In this document: one piece after another, positions 25,677 through 34,392 of the stretch
Position numbering within the stretch: the first letter of the stretch is position 1
Layout: the number at the start of each line of letters is the position of its first letter
NCBI RefSeq assembly: GCF_010731855.1
Contig: NZ_AP022620.1
Location: 4,402,001 to 4,466,000 of the forward strand
Source of the DNA: Mycolicibacterium anyangense
GTDB lineage: Bacteria > Actinomycetota > Actinomycetes > Mycobacteriales > Mycobacteriaceae
Direction of reading: 5' to 3'
DNA: 64,000 nt
Program-made: the position numbers and the translations under genes
The notes under the pieces: model-generated
Seen by the model: only the letters and a program-made list of their open reading frames with translations
Told to the model about the DNA's origin: nothing
Database searches by the model: none

Positions 25677-26482
25677 GCTTCCCCTCCTGCCAGCACGACC
25701 TCGACGCCATGCTCGGACAACTCTTTTCGGTCGGCGGCGCTGATCTCGGCGTCGGTGACCAGGGCGTCGACGCTGCCGATGGGGGCGAAGCTGACGAACT
25801 CCTCGCGCCCGACTTTCGATGAATCAGCAACCACTACAACATAATTCGCGCATCGGACCATGGCCCGCTTGACGGCCGCCTCATCGCTGTCCGGGGTGGA
25901 CAGACCGTGGCGCACGCTGATGCCGTTGGTGCCGATGAACGCGATGTCCACCCGCAGGGTGTCCAGCGCCCGCAGGGCCTGTTCGCCAACGGCGGCCTGG
26001 GTCAGTCCGCGCACGCGCCCGCCCAACAACTGCAGGGTGATCGACGGCATGGTGGCCAGCCTCGCCGCGATGGGTACGGAATTGGTCACCACCACCAGTT
26101 CGCGGTCGGGGGGCAGCATGCCGGCCACCCGGGCGGTGGTGGTGCCTGCGTCGAACAGCACGCTGGCACCGGGCAGCGGGAGGAATTCGGCCGCGGCCCG
26201 GGCGATGGACTCCTTGTAGTCGGCTCGGGTGACCTCCCGCTCGTCGACGCCGGGTTCCACCACATGCAGGGCGCGGATCGGGACGGCGCCGCCGTGAACG
26301 CGGCGTACCAGCCCGGCCCGGTCCAGGGCGGCCAGGTCGCGACGCACCGTCTCGGTGGTGACGTCGTAGGCCTGGGCCAGTTCGGCGACCGATGCCCGCC
26401 CTTGCGACAGCACCCTGGCCGCGATGGCCTGCTGACGTTCTTCGGGGTACACGATTCTCCGTTTGTGTGGGATCTGAGCCAT
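25673..26482 (-). CDS. DeoR-family regulator of the fructose operon (FruR-like)
   Basis: A 269-residue DeoR repressor. The N-terminal winged HTH (about 14-60) contains VAELAQAYDVTTETVRRDL and the signature LVRRVHGGA. The C-terminal phosphosugar-sensing domain has FDAGTTT and FIGTNGI loops. Fructose 1-phosphate is the expected inducer, by family. First gene of the minus-strand operon and divergent from ptsI; the 73-nt gap holds a GTTGAC-TT-GTCAAC palindrome and repeated GTGTTG units, so it could control both sides. Confidence 0.92.
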   Translation of the reverse strand: MAQIPHKRRIVYPEERQQAIAARVLSQGRASVAELAQAYDVTTETVRRDLAALDRAGLVRRVHGGAVPIRALHVVEPGVDEREVTRADYKESIARAAAEFLPLPGASVLFDAGTTTARVAGMLPPDRELVVVTNSVPIAARLATMPSITLQLLGGRVRGLTQAAVGEQALRALDTLRVDIAFIGTNGISVRHGLSTPDSDEAAVKRAMVRCANYVVVVADSSKVGREEFVSFAPIGSVDALVTDAEISAADRKELSEHGVEVVLAGGEA

Positions 26483-26519
26483 AGTTTATGTTGCTTTGTG
26501 TTGTTTTACCCCCGTTCGT

Positions 26520-26533
26520 GTTGACTTGTCAAC
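26520..26533. promoter_or_regulatory. Palindromic operator between deoR and ptsI
   Basis: GTTGAC-TT-GTCAAC is a perfect 14-bp palindrome. Its first arm contains TTGACT, which lies 16 nt before TAATCT (26543-26548), so the site covers the -35 of the ptsI promoter. GTGTTG also occurs at 26498-26503 and 26518-26523, resembling DeoR-type half sites. Confidence 0.55.
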
Positions 26534-26548
26534 GGTTTGTTGTAATCT
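26521..26548 (+). promoter_or_regulatory. Promoter of ptsI (leaderless)
   Basis: TTGACT (26521-26526), a 16-nt spacer and TAATCT (26543-26548), which ends 7 nt before the ptsI ATG at 26556. No Shine-Dalgarno is present, so the mRNA is probably leaderless. Confidence 0.6.
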
Positions 26549-26555
26549 GGTTCAC

Positions 26556-28259
26556 ATGTCAGTCTCTTCCCGGTCTGTTTCACTCGACGCCCCCGCGGGC
26601 GCTGTTCTGACTGGTGTCCCGGTGGTCCCGGGGGTGCGCTTCGCGCCGGTCATTCGCCCTGGTCGGCTACCTGCGATCGACGATCTGGACCCGGGCGGCC
26701 AGCTTCCCGACGGCGAGCGGGACGCCGAGGCGGCCCGGTTCACCACCGCTGCGGCAGCGGTGGCTGACCGGTTGCGTGAGCGCGCCGCGGCCGCCACCGG
26801 ATCGGCCTCCGAAGTGCTGGCGGCCACCGCGACGCTGGCCCAGGATCGGGCCTGGCTGGGCGCGGCGGAGAAGCGGATCAAGGAAGGGATGCCCGCGGTG
26901 CGCGCCACCGCGGAGGCGGTCACCCAATTCGTCGAGCTGTTCACCCAGCTCGGTGGGCTGATGGCCGAGCGGGTGACCGACCTGCGTGATATCCGCGACC
27001 GGGTGATCGCCGAGCTGAGCGGCCTGCCCGAGCCGGGCGTGCCCGCCCCGGCGCAGCCCTCGATCCTGTGCGCCGAGGATCTGGCTCCCGCCGACACCGC
27101 GGGGCTCGACCCCACCCTGGTGGTCGGTCTGGCCACCACCCTGGGCGGGCCCACCAGCCACACCGCGATCATCGCCCGCCAGCTGGGCATCCCGTGCGTG
27201 GTGGCGGTCAGTGGTCTCGACGACGTGGCGCCGGGCACCCCGGTGTTGATCGACGGCATCCGGGGAACCGTGACCCTGTCCCCGGACCCGGCCGAAGCAG
27301 CCGCCGCTGTCGAGGCGGCCGACGCGGCGACCGCCGCGATGGCGGGCTGGTCCGGCCCCGGTGCGACCGCCGACGGCCATCCCATCGCGATCCTGGCCAA
27401 CGTCCAGGACGGTTCGGCGGCCCGCGCGGCGCGGGAGACCCCGGCCGAGGGGATCGGGTTGTTCCGCACCGAACTGTGCTTCCTCAATCGCGACACCGAG
27501 CCGACGGTCGACGAGCAGGCCGCGATCTACGGTGAGGTGCTCGACGCCTTCGCCGGTTGCAAGGTCGTGATCCGCACGCTGGACGCCGGTTCGGACAAGC
27601 CGTTGAAGTTCGTCGGACATCCTGACGAGGCCAACCCGGCCCTTGGGGTGCGCGGCATCCGGATTGCCGCACTCAATCCGGAGGTTCTGGAACGCCAGCT
27701 CGACGGCATCGCCGCGGCCGCCGCGAACTCGGGCAACTCACCGTGGGTGATGGCGCCGATGATCGCGACCCCGGACGAGGCCAAGCACTTCGCCGAGCGG
27801 GCGCGGGAACGAAACCTGGTGCCCGGCGTGATGATCGAGGTGCCCGCCGCGGCACTGCTGGCCGACCGGATTCTCGAGCACGTCGAGTTCCTCTCGATCG
27901 GCACCAATGATCTGGCCCAGTACACGATGGCCGCCGACCGGATGTCGGCCGAGCTGGCCACGCTGACCGACCCGTGGCAGCCCGGCGTCATCGCCCTGGT
28001 GGCCCACACCGCCAAGGCAGGTGCCGCCGCGGGCAAGCCGGTCGGGGTCTGTGGTGAAGCCGCCGCCGATCCGCTGCTGGCCTGTGTGCTCACCGGCCTG
28101 GGTGTCACGTCGCTCTCGGCGGCCGCCGCCGCGGTCACCGGCGTCGGCGCGAAGCTGGCCACGGTCACGCTGCAGCAGTGCCGGGATGCCGCGGCGGCGG
28201 TGCTGGGCACCGCGAGCGCAGCCGAAGCGCGAGCCGTTGCCCTGGAGGTATTGGGCTGA
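26556..28259 (+). CDS. ptsI: PTS enzyme I
   Basis: A 567-residue phosphoenolpyruvate-protein phosphotransferase, which starts the sugar-uptake phosphorelay to HPr. Phospho-His H202 lies in GGPTSHTAIIARQLGIPCVV; the C-terminal PEP-binding barrel has GIGLFRTELCFLNRD and VGVCGEAAADP with the catalytic cysteine. A family-typical length. ATG 26556 is chosen over an in-frame start at 26496 because of the leaderless promoter and because the extra residues look non-coding. Divergent from the fruR-fruK-fruA-ptsH operon, whose repressor may act on both. Confidence 0.95.
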   Translation: MSVSSRSVSLDAPAGAVLTGVPVVPGVRFAPVIRPGRLPAIDDLDPGGQLPDGERDAEAARFTTAAAAVADRLRERAAAATGSASEVLAATATLAQDRAWLGAAEKRIKEGMPAVRATAEAVTQFVELFTQLGGLMAERVTDLRDIRDRVIAELSGLPEPGVPAPAQPSILCAEDLAPADTAGLDPTLVVGLATTLGGPTSHTAIIARQLGIPCVVAVSGLDDVAPGTPVLIDGIRGTVTLSPDPAEAAAAVEAADAATAAMAGWSGPGATADGHPIAILANVQDGSAARAARETPAEGIGLFRTELCFLNRDTEPTVDEQAAIYGEVLDAFAGCKVVIRTLDAGSDKPLKFVGHPDEANPALGVRGIRIAALNPEVLERQLDGIAAAAANSGNSPWVMAPMIATPDEAKHFAERARERNLVPGVMIEVPAAALLADRILEHVEFLSIGTNDLAQYTMAADRMSAELATLTDPWQPGVIALVAHTAKAGAAAGKPVGVCGEAAADPLLACVLTGLGVTSLSAAAAAVTGVGAKLATVTLQQCRDAAAAVLGTASAAEARAVALEVLG

Positions 28260-28269
28260 CGGAATTAAT

Positions 28270-28283
28270 CGGACCGTGGTCCG
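28270..28283. promoter_or_regulatory. Palindrome upstream of the pirin gene
   Basis: CGGACC-GT-GGTCCG is a perfect 14-bp palindrome ending 12 nt before the pirin ATG (28296) and beginning 10 nt after the ptsI stop. Its position, in the core promoter, suggests an operator; the regulator is not known. Confidence 0.45.
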
Positions 28284-28295
28284 GTTAAGTCAGTC

Positions 28296-29273
28296 ATGCC
28301 AGCAGTTACCGCAGACACGTTGTCCCTGCCCCGGGTGAGCGCGGCCGGCCCGGCCGACACCGAACGACCGGTCCGATCGATCACCACCGGGCCGCGCGGA
28401 TTCGAGGGTGAAGGCTTCCCCGTCGTCCGCGCGTTCGCCGGCGTGAGCGCCGCCGACCTCGACCCCTTCATCCACATGGACCAGATGGGCGAGGTCGAGT
28501 ACTCCCCGGGTGAGCCCCGGGGCACCGACTGGCACCCGCACCGCGGCTTCGAAACCGTCACCTACATGATCGACGGCCGCTTCGCCCACCAGGACTCGCA
28601 CGGCGGTGGCGGCTTGATCTCCGACGGTGCGACCCAGTGGATGACCGCGGGAGCCGGCATCTTGCATATCGAGACGCCACCTGCCGAACTCGTCGAAAGC
28701 GGTGGCCTGTTCCACGGAATCCAGCTGTGGGTGAACCTGCCCCGCAGCGACAAGTTCGCCGAACCGCGCTACCAGTCGATCGAGGGTGGCGCCGTGCGGC
28801 TGTTGTCGTCGGCCGACGGCGGGGCACTGATCCGATTGATCGCGGGCGATATCGACGGCTGGGCCGGACCCGGCGTGACGCACACCCCGATCACGTTGGT
28901 GCACAGCACTATCGAGGCAGGTGCCCAGTTGAACCTGGGATGGCCCAGCGACTTCAATGCGCTGGTCTACGTGCTCTCGGGTCGGGGCACGGTCGGAACC
29001 TCCAGCCGCCCGATCCAGCAGGGGCAACTCGCGGTGCTGGGCAAGGGTGACCGCATCACGGTGGCGGCTGATTCAGACCAGGATGCGAATCGACCGGCGA
29101 TGGAGGTCCTTCTGTTGGGCGGCAAGCCGATTCGAGAGCCGGTGTTCCACTATGGGCCGTTCGTGATGAACTCCAAGTCGGAGATCATCGAGGCGCTCGA
29201 GGATTTCAACGCCGGCCGGTTCGGGGTGGTCCCGCCCGGCGCTCTGATGCCGCACCGGGCCGGCCGCGGGTAG
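28296..29273 (+). CDS. Pirin-family bicupin
   Basis: A 325-residue pirin-like protein of the cupin superfamily. The N-terminal domain has the pirin metal motif HPHRGFETVTYMI (H and E ligands) and AGAGILHIETP. The C-terminal domain (about 200-290) is a second cupin. Bacterial pirins bind iron and some are quercetin dioxygenases or metabolic regulators; the role here cannot be fixed. It ends 7 nt before the convergent FUSC gene. A palindrome overlaps its promoter (28270-28283). Confidence 0.93.
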   Translation: MPAVTADTLSLPRVSAAGPADTERPVRSITTGPRGFEGEGFPVVRAFAGVSAADLDPFIHMDQMGEVEYSPGEPRGTDWHPHRGFETVTYMIDGRFAHQDSHGGGGLISDGATQWMTAGAGILHIETPPAELVESGGLFHGIQLWVNLPRSDKFAEPRYQSIEGGAVRLLSSADGGALIRLIAGDIDGWAGPGVTHTPITLVHSTIEAGAQLNLGWPSDFNALVYVLSGRGTVGTSSRPIQQGQLAVLGKGDRITVAADSDQDANRPAMEVLLLGGKPIREPVFHYGPFVMNSKSEIIEALEDFNAGRFGVVPPGALMPHRAGRG

Positions 29274-29280
29274 CACCTGG

Positions 29281-31434
29281 CTACGCGGGTGCCGGCTCGG
29301 CGGCCAGCGCAGGTGGGTAGGTCAACTCGAGCTCGCCGATGCTGGCCGCCGCGGTCACCAGCGGGAGGGCCGCCGACACCGCGAGGTCGCCGGAGCCGGC
29401 CTCGGCGCGCAGAGCCCGCACGAATGCGTCGCTGATCGGTGGCAGCGTCGCGGTGGGGTCGCTACCGTCCAGGCGGGCGCACACGGTGGCGGTATGGGTC
29501 TCGAGCACCTCCCGGGTGCGCGGGTACACCCCCAGCGGCGGTGGCACGATGTCGGCGATCAGGTCGGCCGCCGCGCGCAGCCGAAACGCCCGGTTGGACG
29601 CGTGCACCACCGGCGCCCGCGAGTCGGTCTGCCCGCCGCTCTCGGAAAGATAATGGCGCACAGTGTCATCCAATGTCCGGCTGGCGGTGATCGTCTCGTA
29701 GCTCAGGGCTCCGACCAAGTCCTCGGACGCCTCGAAGGCGCCGCGGGTAACGCGGCGGACGGCGGCCGTCAGGTACCGCGCTCCCACCGAGCACGCGGCG
29801 TCGATGACGGACTGGATCTGGGCCGTCGCGCCGCGCGGCCAGAGCAGGATCGAGACCAGCGCACCGACCATCGCGCCGACGACGATGTCCTCGACCCGGA
29901 TCAGGCCCACCTTCCATCCGGTCGGGACGATGAGGTTGAACACGATCAGCACCATCATCGTGAAGGCTGCCTGGCTGGCGGCGAACGAGCCGATCTCGGG
30001 CACATACGCCGACCCGAATGCCACCACCGGCAACAACATCCACATCACGGCAGGGTCGACGCCGAGCACTCCGATGACAGCGGCACCCAACACGAAGCCG
30101 ACCAGCGTGCCCGCGACGGCGCGCACCACGCTGGTACCGGTGGTCAGGGCGCTGCTGCGCAGCACCGACAGTGCGCCGAGGACCACCCACAATCCGTGCT
30201 CGACCGGGAAGATGAACGTCACCAGCACCGCCAACGCCAAGCCCAGCCCGGTTCGCAGGCTGTTGCGGACCGTCACCGCCCCGGTGAGCAGTGAGCCACT
30301 GGTCAGCGAGGTGACCGAGGCTGCCGCGGAGTAAAGCCGATCGGACACACCGGTTTCCGGCAGCTGCGTGCCCAGCACCCGGGCCCAGACCGGGCGGGCG
30401 TCGGCGGCTGCGGCGCTGGCGATGAGCCGCCCGGTGACGCCGACGGTGGCGCCGATCGTGCGCCGGCTGAGCAGCGTGCGGCCCAGCTCCACGGCGGCGT
30501 CGTCGTCGGGCTCGGCGAGGAGATCGTCGATGTCGTCGCGGTAGCTGGTGATCGCGATCAGCCGGTTGACGGCCACCGCCCGATCGAGGTCCGCCCGGGC
30601 GGTGGCGCGATCGGCCGGCCGCGAGATCTCCAGTACCGCCGCGCAACACCGCAGTGCCGCCACCGACGGCGCGGCGATCGGGCCGAGCAGGCGCCCGGTG
30701 TCCCCGGTGACCCGGTCACTGAGCCACTGCAGGTCGTCGACCACGCGGACCAGCGCGCGGCTGCCGGCGGTCAGGGCCACCGGCCGGAAGGCGGCGCCCA
30801 GGAAGTTCCCGCGCAACGCGTCCATCGCCGTGGTGACCGCGGCACCGTCGACACTGCCCTCGATCCGATCGGCAAGCACCCGGCACACCGCACCGGCGTG
30901 CCGGCGTAGGTCACCGTGGTGGCGCGGAGGGAACAGGAACAGTGCGGCGGGCACGCAGATGGCCAGCGCGATGGCCCATCCCAGCAGCCGTTCCCCGAGC
31001 GGGCCCGCCGGAGTGCAGATCGGCAGCACGAACGTCAGCAGCGTCGCGCGCTGGCCGGCCGCGACGATCTCGCTGATCAGCCCCGAGAAGCTCACCAGCG
31101 CACCGATGACGAACGTCAGGCAGATCGCCAGCCAGGGGATCTGGGCGGCCAACGTCCCCATACTGATCAACACCGCGCCGTTGAAGCCCAGGCCGGTGTA
31201 GGCCAGCGCGCGGGCGTTCACGTTGCCGGGAAAATCCACCACGATCAGTAGGGCGATCGAACCGAAGATCGTGAACAGCGGGGCCTGGGAGCCACCACCG
31301 ACGGTGAAGCTGACCGCGGCCGCGATCGGGATGACGATGGCGGCCCGCAGTGCGCGTCGAGCACCGTCGTTCTCCGGATCGCGGGTCCGGATCCGCCTGA
31401 CCATCCGGCTCCACAGGGCAGCCGGCGTCCACAT
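29281..31434 (-). CDS. FUSC-family membrane transporter
   Basis: A 717-residue membrane protein of the fusaric acid resistance/aromatic acid exporter type. It has two blocks of hydrophobic helices (about 28-185 and 385-535), each followed by a cytosolic helical region, as in AaeB/YccS proteins. The second block contains SVLRSSALTTGTS and WPRGATA, typical of the family. ATG 31434 is used; the frame extends upstream only over other genes. It follows the 174-residue membrane protein gene by 26 nt on the same strand, so it is probably in an operon with it and its TetR. Confidence 0.9.
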   Translation of the reverse strand: MWTPAALWSRMVRRIRTRDPENDGARRALRAAIVIPIAAAVSFTVGGGSQAPLFTIFGSIALLIVVDFPGNVNARALAYTGLGFNGAVLISMGTLAAQIPWLAICLTFVIGALVSFSGLISEIVAAGQRATLLTFVLPICTPAGPLGERLLGWAIALAICVPAALFLFPPRHHGDLRRHAGAVCRVLADRIEGSVDGAAVTTAMDALRGNFLGAAFRPVALTAGSRALVRVVDDLQWLSDRVTGDTGRLLGPIAAPSVAALRCCAAVLEISRPADRATARADLDRAVAVNRLIAITSYRDDIDDLLAEPDDDAAVELGRTLLSRRTIGATVGVTGRLIASAAAADARPVWARVLGTQLPETGVSDRLYSAAASVTSLTSGSLLTGAVTVRNSLRTGLGLALAVLVTFIFPVEHGLWVVLGALSVLRSSALTTGTSVVRAVAGTLVGFVLGAAVIGVLGVDPAVMWMLLPVVAFGSAYVPEIGSFAASQAAFTMMVLIVFNLIVPTGWKVGLIRVEDIVVGAMVGALVSILLWPRGATAQIQSVIDAACSVGARYLTAAVRRVTRGAFEASEDLVGALSYETITASRTLDDTVRHYLSESGGQTDSRAPVVHASNRAFRLRAAADLIADIVPPPLGVYPRTREVLETHTATVCARLDGSDPTATLPPISDAFVRALRAEAGSGDLAVSAALPLVTAAASIGELELTYPPALAAEPAPA

Positions 31435-31460
31435 GGCTGGATCGTAGAACGTGCGCGCGG

Positions 31461-31985
31461 TCAGTGTGCGAGCATCTTGATCACGACCACGACAGCGCCG
31501 AATGAGGCGAGCAGGACCCCCGTCAAAAGCTTTTGCCACCAATGTAATTGGGTCTTGCGGACGGCGAACAGGGCGATCAGTCCCAGTTCGGCGACGATGG
31601 CCCACATCGCCACCCACATCGCGGTATAGGTCTTCAGCAGGCCAAAGCCGGCCGCCGCCAGAATTCCGGCGGGGATGACCGCGGCCTGCAGGATCTGCCC
31701 GGAAGCCTGCAGCATGGCCCCGACTTCCCGTCGGCTCGGCCGGCCTTCGTACACCCCGAGGTGCGCGACGAAGTCGGCGAACAGGCTGGCGGCCCACAAA
31801 CCGCCGGTGGCGACGGCGACGTCGAGGAGGCGGGCCCACGCGCTGGTGTCACCGGTGGTGTAGCGGGCCAGGACCGCCAGTGTGGCCAGACACGAGATCG
31901 CTCCGTAGAGCCGCTCACGCAACACCGCGAAGACGTGGTTGTCGGCCGACGGGCCGGCCTGCTCGGCTGCATTCACCTGAGTCAT
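31461..31985 (-). CDS. Four-helix membrane protein of unknown function
   Basis: A 174-residue protein with about four hydrophobic segments: LYGAISCLATLAVLARY, VATGGLWAASLFADFVAHLGV, AAVIPAGILAAAGFGLLKTYT-type and LTGVLLASFGAVVVVIKML. I do not recognise the family. Its ATG overlaps the TetR stop by 4 nt (ATGA), which indicates translational coupling, and the FUSC exporter follows 26 nt later. A TetR-membrane protein-exporter unit is inferred, with regulator and transporters induced by the same compound. Confidence 0.82.
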   Translation of the reverse strand: MTQVNAAEQAGPSADNHVFAVLRERLYGAISCLATLAVLARYTTGDTSAWARLLDVAVATGGLWAASLFADFVAHLGVYEGRPSRREVGAMLQASGQILQAAVIPAGILAAAGFGLLKTYTAMWVAMWAIVAELGLIALFAVRKTQLHWWQKLLTGVLLASFGAVVVVIKMLAH

Positions 31986-32545
31986 TGCGGCGGGACGGTG
32001 CTGAATTTCCCGGAGTCCAGCGCGTCGAGCATCTGATTGCTGATCCACTCGTAGATGCGAGGGTCCCTGGGGAGCGTCGCCTGCTCGTAGCCGACCAGCA
32101 GGTAGACGCACCAGTCGGCGAAGACCTCGGCTTGCCGGGCGTCGCCGACGATGTCCATGGCGTAGTCGAAGCACACCCGGAAGCGCTCCTTGTCCACTTC
32201 GACCTGCACCTTGTAGACCTCGGGGTCCACCGAACTCCACGACCGGATCGCCGCCTCGGCCCCGTGCGGCAGCGACAGCACCGCCCGGATGATCACCTGC
32301 ATTCGCTCCCGCGGATCGTCGACCACGCCGAACGCCTCGGCCATCCGCACGGTGCGGTCCTGCACCCAGTAGGCGATCAATTCCCGGCTGTAGGCCGGCC
32401 AGCTGGCGAAGTAGTGATAGAACGAGCCGGTCGTGACGCCGAGCCGGTTGCACACCTCGGCCAGCTTCAGTCCGCCGAAGCCACGGTCGGCCAGCACTTC
32501 GAGGCCGATCTCGAAGTACGCCTCGCGGGTGGCGACGGTGGCCAT
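31982..32545 (-). CDS. TetR-family regulator of the FUSC operon
   Basis: A 187-residue TetR repressor. The HTH (about 20-52) reads GGLKLAEVCNRLGVTTGSFYHYFASW, clearly of the TetR type. ATG 32545 is preferred to GTG 32566, which would add seven residues. It heads the three-gene unit with the overlapping membrane protein and the FUSC exporter, and diverges from the aldehyde dehydrogenase at 32683. I found no clear palindrome in the 137-nt gap. The ligand is unknown. Confidence 0.9.
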   Translation of the reverse strand: MATVATREAYFEIGLEVLADRGFGGLKLAEVCNRLGVTTGSFYHYFASWPAYSRELIAYWVQDRTVRMAEAFGVVDDPRERMQVIIRAVLSLPHGAEAAIRSWSSVDPEVYKVQVEVDKERFRVCFDYAMDIVGDARQAEVFADWCVYLLVGYEQATLPRDPRIYEWISNQMLDALDSGKFSTVPPQ

Positions 32546-32682
32546 TCTGGACACGATAGTTGCCACCCGCCGGTGGTATGGCCGCGACGATCGAGTTGAT
32601 ACCCGGAGTTGATTGAGTGGGGTGTTGCGTCCACCCGATGATGGGGCAAGCTTGTGAGCAAGGATCTAGTCGAGGAGACGGC

Positions 32683-34083
32683 ATGACTGTCCAGATCACG
32701 AGTGACCCCGCCACCGAAGGCGACGCCGCCGGTGTCCTGGCCGATGTGCGCCGGGTGTTCAACAGCGGCCGCACCCGAGGGCTGTCGTGGCGTTCCGCGC
32801 AGCTCGCGGCGATCGAGCGGATGTGTGACGAGCGTGAGCCCGAGATCGCCGAGGCCCTGGCCCGGGACTTGGGCAGGCCCGCGTTCGACGCGTGGCTCGG
32901 CGATATCGGCTCGACCAAGGCCGAGGCTGCCTTCGCCCGCAAGCACCTCAAGAAGTGGGTCAAGCCCAAGCGCCAGGGCCTTCCGTTGGCCCAGCTTCCC
33001 GGCCGCGCCTGGGTGCAGTACGACCCGCTCGGGGTGATCCTGGTGATCGGCCCGTGGAACTACCCCTTCTACCTGTGCATGGCCCCGTTGGTCGCGGCGA
33101 TCGCGGCAGGCAACGCCACGGTCATCAAGCCTTCCGAACTGGCGCCGGCCACCTCCGAGCTGATCGCCCGCTTGGTTCCGCAGTACTTGGACACCGACGC
33201 CATCCGGGTGGTCGAGGGCGATGCGGGCACCACTCAGGCGCTGATGGCCCAGGGCTTCGATCATGCGCTGTTCACCGGTGGAACCGAAATCGGCCGCAAG
33301 ATCATGGCGGCGGCGGCCCCGACGCTGACGCCGGTGACGCTGGAGCTGGGTGGCAAGAGCCCGGTGGTGGTGCTGGACGACGCGGATCTGGACGTCACCG
33401 CACGCCGCATCGCCTGGACGAAGATGCTCAATTCGGGGCAGACCTGCATCGCGCCGGACTATGTGCTGGCCGACCGCAAGATCGCCGCCCAGCTTGCCGA
33501 CAAGATCGTCGCCACGATCGCGAAGTTCCGGGCCGGTGAACAGGACCCGTCACTGCGGATCGTCAATGAGCGCCAGTTCGATCGTCTGGTATCGCTGATC
33601 AGCGCGACCAGTGGCAAGGTCGTGACCGGCGGCGGGTCCGATCGGTCGGCGCTGAGCATCGAACCGACGGTGGTTGTCGACCCGCCAACGGACGACCCGG
33701 TGATGTCGGACGAGATCTTCGGGCCGATCCTGCCGATCCTGTCCGTCGACTCCCCGCAGGCCGCTGTCGAGTTCGTCAACTCCCGGCCCAAGCCGTTGGC
33801 GCTGTATGTGTTCACGGCCAACACCCGGCAGGCCCGTGACCTGGTGGACCGGATGCCGTCGGGTGGCGCGGTGATCAACCACGTCGCGGTCCATTGCCTG
33901 GTGCCGCAGCTCCCGTTCGGTGGGGTCGGCGCCAGTGGAATAGGTGCCTATCACGGCAAGTGGGGCTTCGAGACGCTCAGCCACCGGCGGGCGGTGCTGG
34001 CCAAGCCGGCAAAGCCGGATCCGGGGCTGATGTATCCGCCGTACAGCGAGCGGGCGAAGAAGATCATGCGAAAGGTCATGTGA
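32683..34083 (+). CDS. Aldehyde dehydrogenase, class 3/fatty-aldehyde type (Rv0147-like)
   Basis: A 466-residue NAD(P)-dependent aldehyde dehydrogenase. The signatures are GPWNYPFYL (123-131), VTLELGGKSPVVV with general base E221, and NSGQTCIAPDY with nucleophile C255. The shorter N-terminus and absence of an internal oligomerisation arm match the class 3/fatty aldehyde group, so long-chain aldehydes are plausible substrates. GAGGAGA before ATG 32683 fixes the start over upstream GTG codons. By gene order it is the Rv0147 counterpart, from memory. Divergent from TetR at 32545. Confidence 0.94.
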   Translation: MTVQITSDPATEGDAAGVLADVRRVFNSGRTRGLSWRSAQLAAIERMCDEREPEIAEALARDLGRPAFDAWLGDIGSTKAEAAFARKHLKKWVKPKRQGLPLAQLPGRAWVQYDPLGVILVIGPWNYPFYLCMAPLVAAIAAGNATVIKPSELAPATSELIARLVPQYLDTDAIRVVEGDAGTTQALMAQGFDHALFTGGTEIGRKIMAAAAPTLTPVTLELGGKSPVVVLDDADLDVTARRIAWTKMLNSGQTCIAPDYVLADRKIAAQLADKIVATIAKFRAGEQDPSLRIVNERQFDRLVSLISATSGKVVTGGGSDRSALSIEPTVVVDPPTDDPVMSDEIFGPILPILSVDSPQAAVEFVNSRPKPLALYVFTANTRQARDLVDRMPSGGAVINHVAVHCLVPQLPFGGVGASGIGAYHGKWGFETLSHRRAVLAKPAKPDPGLMYPPYSERAKKIMRKVM

Positions 34084-34392
34084 CCTTTTCTCGCTGAATG
34101 ACGTTCCTGGCAAACTTGCACCGGTGCTCGCTGACGCAGGCTATCGGGAATTGACGCCAGAATTAGCTCTCGATAGCGAATTCTCGTGCGGCACAGGCAT
34201 GCCGGGGAAACCGACATCGAGGTAAGTAATTTATGAATATCGGACCGTATGCCCGTAATGGTCATCTGAATTGGCAAGCGTACCAACAACTTTCAAGAAT
34301 GCGACCGATTTTGAGCATAAATCTCATGTGAAAGCCTCAAACAAATGACGCCGACCATCAATTGACGGCGTTACTTATGGCACAATTTGACT
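34084..34392. other. AT-rich intergenic region with inverted repeats
   Basis: These 309 nt are clearly lower in GC than the genes on either side. I see no coding frame. Inverted repeats are GCTATCG...CGATAGC (34140-34146 / 34171-34177) and ACGCCG...CGGCGT (34348-34353 / 34366-34371). The second overlaps TTGACG (34362-34367), and a CACAAT hexamer (34381-34386) lies 6 nt before the TetR start, so the right end is probably promoter and operator DNA. Confidence 0.6.

Noticed and set aside
26667..27620. 317-codon minus-strand frame in ptsI
   Set aside because: Overlaps the EI phospho-His and PEP-site coding region; shadow.
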